NCBI GenBank assembly: GCA_007570785.1
Contig: ML661885.1
Span: forward strand, 11,325,355 to 11,389,354
Direction: 5' to 3'
DNA from: Antilocapra americana
Lineage: Eukaryota; Chordata; Mammalia; Artiodactyla; Antilocapridae
Length of the DNA: 64,000 nt
Numbering within the stretch: position 1 is the stretch's first letter; every line of letters begins with the position of its first letter. Below the pieces are notes generated by a model, which was not told the origin of the DNA, ran no database searches, and saw only the letters and a program-made list of their open reading frames with translations. Positions 56,061 through 64,000 of this stretch are shown one piece after another. The translations under genes and the position numbers were made by a program.

Positions 56061-57520
56061 CCCACAAAAATTGGAAAGTAATCACCTTTGACTAAAATAG
56101 TATTACCTGAAGAGCTTCCTAAATGTCAAATTCTATAATAAAAAAATTTTTTTTGGCATTTCACTTCTGAATACCTGGCTGCCTTTAACTTTTATATTCC
56201 TATTATACTTTTTCTTAGATCCCTTTTTTTATCATTATAGAGCATCTCTTTAACTTTTTTCCCCATGAATTCGGGGAAATAAACTCTCTGAATTTCATGT
56301 TACAAATAGCCTTATTTCCCCCCCCCCTACATTTGATTTATATCCTCTCTCATTCATAGAATTCTAAGTGTGTATCCCCTGCTCACCCTTAGTTAGCATC
56401 TTAAAGGTACTGCCCTTTTGTTTTTCAGCATTTGAGTTTTACTGATAAGTTGATATCACTGAGGTTTTTATTTTATAGGCAGCATTTTACCCCGCTGACA
56501 TCTTTTATTGTTTTACTTTTGTCTGTGAACTCATGACATTTCATCAGGGTGTTTTTAGTTATGGGTCTTTTCATTAATTCTGACTCTTTCAGTCTGTTGC
56601 TTTGGATATGTTTCTTCAGCTTAGAGAATTTTTATTATACTTTCCTACATTTTCTTATCTGCATTGTCGGTATATTCTTCTGAAATGTTTCTTTAAAGGA
56701 TGGTGGGCCTTCCATATCTCAGTTTGATTCTCTTAATTTATATTTTCCCATTTTTATTTCATTTATCATTAGATTTATTCAACTTTATTTTTTAAATTTA
56801 TATAGGTCACTAACATTGCCTTGAATTTATTTAGTCCTTCCATTTATATTTTGATTTAGGAATACCATTTTAATCCTCACTGACACTATTTTCCTTAGAT
56901 TTTTTTTATTTTTCACAGCCACAAGGTCCTCTTTTATAAATGCAGCACTCTTTCTAGTGGTTTCCTGAAATAGCTCTATTCTTGTCTCAGTTGTCTTACT
57001 TATATGCTTGCATAATTCTTCCTAAAATTTCTGCTGATTTCTGATTGTCAGTTCATATATATGAATGAAAGATAAGATCGGTTCTTTTAGGTAGCTTGTA
57101 TGGGTTTCTCTGTACTTGAGTAGATTCCTCCACTCAACCTCTGCCTTGAGTGGGTGGGCCGGGTGAATGGACTTAGAGAACTTAGCAGTCAGGTGTCTTT
57201 GTTCTATATGCAGGTGGAAAGCCAATATCCCCAAGAATAGAGGGCCCTAGCCTTGGAGTAAAATGCTTCCCCAAAGTTATCTCACCAGGCTCTGTCCTCA
57301 CCTTCCATGAGAGGTGAAGCCCAGGGTTACTTCAGGTTCTACTCTGCTGCTTCTTGTAGTCTGCTGCTGTTACTGAGGACTTTCTTAGATGGCCAAGAGT
57401 TGGAAAAGAGTTCTCTGATCCACTCTGTGTGTTAAAGCCCCAGCTGCGAACAACATCCCTTAGAAGAGGGAGATGAGTCCCAACAAGCCTCGCTGATCAG
57501 AATGTACTTCTTTACTGAAT
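56061..57520. other. T-rich intronic DNA
   Basis: 56110-57010 is markedly T-rich, with a C-run at 56321-56329. It may be a very old LINE in reverse orientation but I cannot assign it. Confidence 0.4.
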
Positions 57521-57634
57521 TGTTGGTTTGGCCAAAATGTTCACTCAGGTTTTTACATAACATCTGATATATGTTTTCCATAACATCTTACAAGATGTTA
57601 TGGAAAAACCCAAACAAACATTTTGGCTGGTGCA
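57521..57634. mobile_element. Mariner-type MITE (palindromic)
   Basis: The left arm ttggtttggccaaaatgttc, cactcaggtttttacataac and the right arm gatgttatggaaaaacccaaac, aaacattttggctggtgcag are inverted copies around 57583-57602 (ataacatcttacaagatgtt). This is the structure of the common ruminant mariner MITE (ttggccaaaaagttcgttcggg type). No transposase. Confidence 0.85.
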
Positions 57635-58512
57635 GTCCACTGATGGCTTCTCTTTGGCTTGTGTTTGGTGCTTTAGCTTGAATGTTCTCCCTGAATCTCT
57701 TGGGAAGAAGAGAACTTCCTTCTGGTGTCTTGGGCTGTAGTGCCTCACCAGTTCTAATGTAACCACTCATCTTACCCCATCTGTTTAGTTCTTCATGCTT
57801 TAGAGTCTCTCAACATTTCCAGTCCATCAATAGCACTCTTTCTTATTTTCCTATGCTATTGTGCACATAACATCATTTCACTTATTTTAGTGTAACTTTG
57901 GAGAATGAGGGGAGGGCTAGTCATTGTGAAGACTTGTAAGGTCATTCCACTGTATTATACAAGAAACCAACTTGTATTTAACCTGTTAAACGTTATAGGA
58001 CCACACCGCTTTTGATAGTGTTTGTGGTCTGGATTCAGTGTAGAGGGGAAATGTTTTTGGTCAGATAAAAATATGTAAGCATACATAGCATGATTCTTGT
58101 GTAAAACAATCTTGACAACAGCTGGAAAGATTATTCATTGCTATAGCAGAAAATAGATTTTATTGTGTGATTGTAAATCTCTCTAAATCACCCTGTTGCT
58201 TATCAGCTGCAGTGAGCCTAGTCAAACTCAGTGAGGGTTTATTGAAATGATTGCTATTTGTTATTCATTAAGGAATTTAGTCTTAAGCACATGATGTCTG
58301 TTTTTATCAAAACATATATAACTGTACAGAACCTACATAGAGTGTATTTCAGCACATACCTTCTATGAATGGGGGTATTAGGTATCTTTAAGATACAATA
58401 TATTACCAGCAATTACTAATGATGTCAATATACTCTTTTACTTTTCATAAACCATAGATAATATTGATGTCAGTATGCTGCTAAATTAATTTATATACGA
58501 ATTCCTGTCTAG
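57635..58512. other. Intronic DNA without recognisable feature
   Basis: Frames of 60-73 codons on the minus strand (57770-57545) extend from the mariner MITE and have no domain. Confidence 0.45.
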
Positions 58513-58640
58513 GGACTTTCCTGGTGGTCCAGTGATTAGGAATTCTCCTTCCAATGCAGGGGGTGTGGGTTTGATCCCTGATCAGGGAACTAAGACCTCA
58601 CATGACACTCAACATGACCAAAAAATAAAAAAATAAAAGA
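58513..58640 (+). repeat. CHR-type tRNA SINE
   Basis: agggactttcctggtggtccag, ccaatgcagggggtgtggg and gatcagggaactaagacctc, with an A-rich tail. Confidence 0.87.
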
Positions 58641-58832
58641 GAATTTCTGTCTATGCTAATGCCATGACTTTAATGTTGGTTTAGAACTAAACGCCTTATC
58701 AGTTGACTTCATTATTTGTACATTGACTTGGTGTTCTGCATTTTAGCTATAACTTTCCTTTGAAAATGAGCATATTACATTTGTATGTTCATTTAATATT
58801 TTATAGTTTGGGATTTTAATAATAAATAGTAT

Positions 58833-59855
58833 TTCTGAAAGAGATGGGAATACCAGACCACCTGACCTGTCTCTTGAGAAACCTGTATGTAGGTCAGGAA
58901 GCAACAGTTAGAACTGGACATGAAATAACAGACTAGTTCCAAATAGGAAAAGGAGTACCTCAAGGCTGTATATGGTCACCCTGCTTATTTAACTTATATG
59001 CAGAGTACATCATGAGAAACACTGGGCTGGATGAAGCACAAGCTGGGATCAAGATTGCTGGGAGAAATATCAATAACCTCAGATATGCAGATGACACCAC
59101 CCTTATGGCAAAAAGTGAAGAAGAACTAAAGAGCCCCTTGATGAAAGTGAAAGAAGAGAGTGAAAAAGTTGGCTTAAATTTCAACATTCAGGAAACTAAG
59201 ATGATGACATCTGGTCCCATCACTTCATGGCAAATAGATGGGGAAACAGTGGAATCAGTGGCTGACTTTATTTTTGGGGGCTCCAAAATCACCGCAGATG
59301 GTGATTGCAGCCATGAAATTAAAAGACGCTTACTCCTTGGAAGGAAAGTTATGACCAACCTAGACAGCATATTAAAAAGCAGAGATGTTACTTTGTCAAC
59401 AAAGGTCTATCTAGTCAAGGCTATGGTTTTTCCAGTAGTCATGTATGGATGTGAGAGTTGGATGGTAAAGAAGACTGAGCACCGAAGAATTGATGCTTTT
59501 GAACTGTGGTGTTGGAAAAGACTCTTGAGAGTTCCTTGGACTGCAAGGAGATCCACCCAGTCCATCCTAAAGGAGATCAGTCCTGGGTGTTAATTGGAAG
59601 GACTGATGTTGAAGCTGAAACTCCCATACTTTGGCCACCTGATGTGAAGAGCTGACTCATTTGAAAAGACCCTGATGCTAGGAAAGATTGAGGGCAGGAG
59701 GAGAAGGGGACGACAGAGGATGAGATGATTTGATGGCATCACCAACTCAATGGATGTGGGTTTGGGTAAACTCCGGGAGTTGGTGATGGACAGGGAGGCC
59801 TGACATGCATGGGGCTGCAAAAAGTTGGACACGACTGAGCGACTGAACTGAACTG
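58833..59855 (+). mobile_element. BovB (RTE) LINE, 5'-truncated
   Basis: Begins at ttctgaaagagatgggaatacc within the reverse transcriptase and runs to the 3' terminus gcgactgaactgaactg. 59012-59593 keeps a 193-codon frame with an intact motif C (LRYADDTTLMAKSEEE) and the downstream domain (SWQIDGETVESVADFIF, YGCESWMVKKTEHRRIDAFELWCWKRLLR). The fingers and motif A are missing, so it cannot be active. Flanked by aataaatagtat (58821-58832) and aataagtagtat (59856-59867), a 12-bp duplication with one difference. Confidence 0.94.
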
Positions 59856-59867
59856 AATAAGTAGTAT

Positions 59868-60987
59868 GGTGGTTTTTTCCTAGCTCAAACATTATTTTGC
59901 TGATGAGATATTTCTAATAAAGAGGAAAAATTAGTTAAAAGTTTTAAGTTTAAGAAAAATTTAAAGTAGACCTATTCCTTCCACTGTTTCATCAGATTAC
60001 ATTGCCTACCACCCCAGTTGTTACTTTCCCGGATCCCTGGTTGGCTCCCCTATATTCCTCAATAGTTTTAACTCTCTAGACCTCTGGGCAATTTCCCTAT
60101 TTCTCAATAGCTTTAATCTAAATATTGCCATTCTTTACACTAGAAATAATGACTACAGATTCATTCTTGCAATTTCCATATACATGTGGATGACCCTTTC
60201 CATCACACCTTTCCATTAGCCTCTTTGTTGAACTCCCCTCACCCAGGGATTTATTTCTTACTTCTTATCTTAGCCACTCTTGGTGTTATTTACTAATGAG
60301 TGTGGTGCTCTGGAGTCTCACATTCAAGAATCCTTCTCTCCGACCATCTTCTCCTTTCCTTCTAGCTCACTGCTTCTAATACCTTTTCTTTGACTTTCCT
60401 TTGACCTCCCCTGGATGTCCAACTCATTGATCCTACCATATTTTCATCTTCCCTTCCCTCTTTGATGTCCTAACTAAGCTGAAATTCTGGGGCCAGTGGC
60501 CAGTCATAATAATTGCTCCTTCCATGTACTCTCAAATGTTGATACCTTGCCTCTCTCTCAGCTCCTCCTACTCAATTCACTAAACCATAAACCTCCCTAA
60601 ATACAGACTTTTGCTTCTTTTGTGCCTCCACCTGTGCAGTTGAACGTGACTGTGAGAAAAACATGCTGCCACACAAAATTGTCTTACCTTAGATTTGCAA
60701 CAACAAATCTCAAGTGGCCAGATAATCCTCCAGCCCTGAGTCACTGTTTTTTATTTTATTTATACTTATTTATTTATTTTTTATTCATACTCCCCTTTTC
60801 TCAAAACTGCCAGCGTTCATCTCCAATCCTCTATTTCTGCTGTTAACCTTGTTTCCTGCTTTACTGGGGGTAATCCAGACAATTATTAGAGGAAGCCCAC
60901 AGATCAAAACCAAAAAGTGCAGGGCAAGGACACATTTCTGTTTTGTTCACTAACCATCTGCAACACACAGTGCCTAGTTTCTAGAGC
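59868..60987. other. Pyrimidine-rich intronic DNA
   Basis: 60180-60600 is C/T-rich and could be degraded L2, but alignment is uncertain. A short T/A-rich block occurs at 60746-60790. No exon recognised. Confidence 0.4.
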
Positions 60988-61060
60988 ATGTGTGCATGCT
61001 AAGTCATTTCAGTCGTGTCCGACTCTTTGTGACCCCATGGACTGTAGCCTGACAAATTGC
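60988..61060 (-). repeat. Bov-tA SINE 3' fragment
   Basis: gcatgtgtgcatgctaagtc through gaccccatggactgtagcctg. Confidence 0.88.
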
Positions 61061-61571
61061 TGTGAGCACTATCTCTTCTGTTTGGCTAGTTGACAGCTCC
61101 TTTCCCACCCCCATGTTGGAATTCTTGGTCTTCCACCACTGAACCATCCATTGTTCATTGCTTGTTTTATAGTGAATGGTACTGACAGCAGCTTATCACC
61201 ATTCTTTCAAACTCAATACCTGAGTGACTCATTCTTCAGGTTGCTTTGAGCCTTTCCTCCCCAGGTCAGATCTGCTGTAGGAACTGATGTGTAAAGTCAG
61301 GCCATTGCTTTGCACCCTCACTTAAATTACCACCATAGTTCAGTAGTCTCGGAACAGTTTAAGCACATCTTTTAACAGGGCAAATCAATTTCATTTCCTT
61401 AATGAAAATCATCATTGGCTTTGCACTCCATTTAAAGTAATACTCAGTCTACATGTCTTAACTGACAAAACTCTGCAAGTTCTGTCATCTGCCTACCTCC
61501 TCAACTAGCATACTATTCCATCCTTGTTGACATTTGACAGCTCTTTTTAAAATTAACTTATATTAGAGTAT

Positions 61572-61786
61572 GAAAAGTGAAAGTGAAGTTGCTCAGTCGT
61601 GTCCGACTTTTTGCGACCCCTTGGACTGTAGCCTACCAGGTTCCTCCGTCCATGGAATTTTCCAGGCAAGAGTACTGGAGTGGGTTGCCATTTCCTTTTC
61701 CAGAGGATCTTCCAGACTCAGGGATTGAAACCAGGTCTCCCTCATTGTAGGCAAATGCTTTTATCATCTGAGCCACCAGGGTGTAC
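61572..61786 (-). repeat. Bov-tA SINE, full length
   Basis: gaaaagtgaaagtgaagttgc through tgagccaccagggtg. An 11-bp duplication, tattagagtat, lies at 61561-61571 and 61799-61809. About 12 bases of unexplained sequence lie between the SINE head and the right copy. Confidence 0.93.
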
Positions 61787-61875
61787 TCTAATACAGCATA
61801 TTAGAGTATAGTTGCTTTTCAATGTTGTGTTCGTTTCTACTGTACAGCAAAGTGAATCAGCTTTATGTGTATATA

Positions 61876-62058
61876 AAGTGTTAGTTGCTCAGTCGTGTCT
61901 GACTTTTTGCAATCCCATGGGCTGTAGCCTGCCCAGCTCTTCTGTCCATGAAATTTTCCAGGCAAAGTTACTGGAGTGGATTGCCATTCCCTTCTCCAGG
62001 GGATCCTCCTGACACAGGTCTTCCGCATTGCAAGCCGATTCTTTATTGTCTGAGCCTA
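61876..62058 (-). repeat. Bov-tA SINE
   Basis: aaagtgttagttgctcagtcg through ccgattctttattgtctgagcc. The head is truncated. Confidence 0.92.
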
Positions 62059-62076
62059 TTTTATGTATATATAGAC

Positions 62077-62085
<9 letters not shown>

Positions 62086-62133
<48 letters not shown>
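62086..62133. repeat. (TG)n microsatellite
   Basis: About 24 TG units following a short (AT)n run. A typical polymorphic dinucleotide repeat. Confidence 0.97.
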
Positions 62134-62135
<2 letters not shown>

Positions 62136-62443
62136 CCCCGTTTTTTTAATTTCTCTCCTATCTAGGTCCCCACAGAGTTGACAGATCTTTAGAATGCACC
62201 AATTGCCACAATGCCCAGGAGTCTTTGCATTTATTCTTCTCTTTGCCTGAAATACTCTGTATTTTGAATGCATTTCATGAATACATTCAAAATACATAAT
62301 ATTTTTTTGAATGTCTGGTTCTAGTTTTACCCTCAGGTCTCAGATCAAGTAGCATTTCCTATACTTCATCCCCATTTCTCTGATGTATTTTCAGCTTTTT
62401 TCCCCATAGAACTTTCCAGAATCTATATTTTACTTAGGTAAGT

Positions 62444-62648
62444 TAAAGTGTTAGTTGCTCAGTCATGTCTGACTCTTTGTGACCCCATGGACTATAGCCC
62501 ACCAGGCTCCTCTGTCCATGGAATTCTCCAGGCAAGAATAGTGGAGTGGGTAGCCTTTTCCAGGGCATCTTCCTGACCCAGGGATTGAACCTGGCTCTCC
62601 TGCATTGCAGGTAGGTTCTTCTGCCATCTGAGCCATCAGGGAAGCCCA
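62444..62648 (-). repeat. Bov-tA SINE, full length
   Basis: aaagtgttagttgctcagtc through ctgagccatcagggaagccc. Inserted in the L2 copy. Confidence 0.94.
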
Positions 62649-62785
62649 TGTTTTACGTATTGGTTTTGTTATTTGTTTATTGACTAACGCTTCCAAACAA
62701 TAAGCTCCTTAATTCCTGGACCATGCCAGTCTTGTTTATTCTGAAAAAAGAGTCTACTATAAATATGTAATAAGGAAGTGAAGGA

Positions 62786-63825
62786 TATATCAAGGGAACT
62801 TTTGCTGTCTGTAGAATCTAGAGCATATTATCATAAGAGATGAAACTGCTAATTGGGGACCAGTTTTAGGTAGCTTTGAATGCTATGAAGGGAAACATGT
62901 GGAGTTTGTTTGTTTGGAGGGCAGATATTTTTGCAGGTAATGTTGCATCTAGAGAAGATTTTTTTATAAAGCTGTTGACTTAATTTATTCATTTATTCTT
63001 TCTTTCTCTTAGCACATGTGCAAGGAACTGTTCTTTGATCTTGGGAAACAAAGATGTCTAAGACATGTTTCCTGACCTAAAGAACCCCGCAGAGAGCTGA
63101 GCTGGTAAACACATGATTTAATACAGTGGCATGAGTGTTGTGCAGAATTATATTCATAATATTATTAAAACACTGCCTATGCCTAACTAACTCTGGGCCT
63201 GATCAGAGTCTTTTTTTTTCAGAGCCATTAAAAAAAAATTTCATGTGGTTCCTATTATGATGGTCACTTCTTTGAAGCTGTATTTAGTCGGCATCAGTGA
63301 TATCATTAGACCACAACTCCTTCTTTTACTAAATACTAATTCAAACATTCATATGACTATTAACAAGGCTATGATTTTCTTCATGTTCTTACCACTCTAG
63401 CCACAGTCAGATAGCTCTAGTTGGACACCTGATCACTATGTCTGTTCTGTGTCTTCTGGAAATATTTATACCTAAGACTCTGAAACTCAAATTTTGCTGC
63501 TGTCTGTTGATCTAAAATGTGGGAGATAAGTAGGTTGGCTGTGTACGTATGGTTGTGTAACATCAAACTCCTGCATGACCAAGAATCAGGTTTCCCAGGA
63601 TGTAGAGAAAACCATATGCAAATGATAAAGCATATGGTAGAGATAAGAGATGGACAGAAACATGTGGTGGGCTTCAAATACCTGCCTTTACTTGTTCCTG
63701 AAAACTAGCATCATCTTTATACTTCTTGTAGATTGATTATCCATGCCATTCTGAGTCTGTGAGCCAATAAATCCATGTTTTTGTCCAAACTAGAGATTTG
63801 ACTGAACCATCCTTTTTTTGGAATA
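62786..63825. other. Intronic DNA without recognisable feature
   Basis: No repeat family or exon recognised. Frames at 63417-63708 on both strands overlap each other and lack domains. Confidence 0.45.
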
Positions 63826-64000
63826 TTATTTTTTTCACTTTAATTGTGATGTAGTTGACATAAGGCACTTTATAAGTTTAAGGTATATGGTGTAATGCCT
63901 TGACATACATGTATTGCAAAATGACTACCACAGTAAGTTTAGTTAGCATCCATCATCTTACATAGTTGCAAAAAAGTAGAAAATCTTTTAAAAATCCCTA
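63826..64000 (-). mobile_element. Older L1 3' terminus, cut by window end
   Basis: ttttttcactttaattgtgatgtagttgac, cataaggcactttataag, ttaaggtatatggtgtaatg and gcaaaatgactaccacag are the complement of an old L1 3' terminus, as at 38546. Confidence 0.78.

Larger units (their letters stand above)
61555..62165 (-). mobile_element. L1 3' terminus fragment carrying two Bov-tA SINEs
   Basis: aattaacttatattagagtat, then atagttgcttttcaatgttgtg, tctactgtacagcaaagtg and aatcagctttatgtgtatata, and after the TG repeat taccccgtttttttaatttc and aggtccccacagagttgac. Together they form the complement of an L1 3' terminus. Confidence 0.75.
61385..62785 (+). repeat. L2 LINE split by L1 and Bov-tA insertions
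   Basis: Segment 1, 61385-61554: gtaatactcagtctacatgtc, gcaagttctgtcatctgcc, then cattccatccttg-like text. Segment 2, 62166-62440: gtctttgcatttattcttctc, tttgcctgaaatactctg, ctcaggtctcagatcaagtag. Segment 3, 62650-62785: aataagctccttaattcctgg, accatgccagtcttgtttattc, agagtctactataaatatg. All run in L2 order. Confidence 0.65.

Noticed and set aside
1..64000. CRISPR array, operon, phage or bacterial defence system
   Set aside because: Repeats are dispersed retroelements of different ages with target duplications, not regularly spaced. Gene structure and repeat families are mammalian.
9676..64000. Exon 2 of C8orf34
   Set aside because: I looked for coding text continuing ELMTKL and found none. 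The exon may lie beyond the window or be too short to spot by eye.

Overview
This is a stretch of nuclear genome from a ruminant, most likely a bovid. The evidence is the repeat content: more than thirty Bov-tA/Bov-A2 SINEs, six BovB (RTE) LINE copies, young ruminant-type L1 3' ends and CHR-type tRNA SINEs, lying over older mammalian MIR, L2, MER5A-like and mariner relics. There are no bacterial-style operons. Nearly every open frame longer than 60 codons is either inside a retroelement or a chance frame.

The only host coding segment I can support is one short first exon at 9607-9675, inside a strong CpG island (about 8860-9850). It encodes 23 residues beginning MASHQQSRIQAYLEK and ends at a good splice donor. 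From memory of the human protein this matches the N-terminus of C8orf34 (VEST-1), the beginning of an RIIa-like dimerization/docking domain. On this reading, 1 to about 8850 is upstream intergenic DNA, about 8860-9606 is promoter and 5' UTR, and 9676-64000 is part of a very long intron 1. I did not recognise exon 2.

Layout: 1-8500 is intergenic and repeat-laden (Bov-tA, Bov-A2, MIR, L2, CHR). It includes an L1 3' end interrupted by a 400-base assembly gap (6775-7174), whose last ~180 bp appear on both sides of the gap. From 8500 to 12440 I recognise no interspersed repeat; this stretch holds the CpG island and proximal intron. 12440-16135 is an old L1 into which a Bov-tA and a BovB have been inserted. 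16800-20100 holds two more BovB pieces, an L1 3' end and SINEs. 22200-25700 is SINE-rich and includes a DNA transposon split by a SINE. 26532-28347 is the longest BovB copy, with a perfect 15-bp target duplication. 29356-30665 has CHR SINEs, one split by an L1. 35694-36345 and 38375-39390 are L1 insertions with clear target duplications; the second locus was hit twice at the same site. 40800-50035 holds scattered SINEs and a MER5A-like element with a peculiar internal palindrome. 52490-54183 is a dense SINE cluster. 55700-56060 is an unexplained GC-richer island. 57521-57634 is a mariner MITE, 58821-59867 another BovB, and 61385-62785 an L2 split by younger insertions.

I see no CRISPR array, operon, phage, tRNA gene or new multi-gene system. 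The points most worth checking are the C8orf34 promoter/exon with its overlapping upstream ORF and an isolated TFIIIC B-box-like hairpin, the duplicated L1 tail at the gap, the twice-hit L1 target site, and the unassigned GC-richer island.
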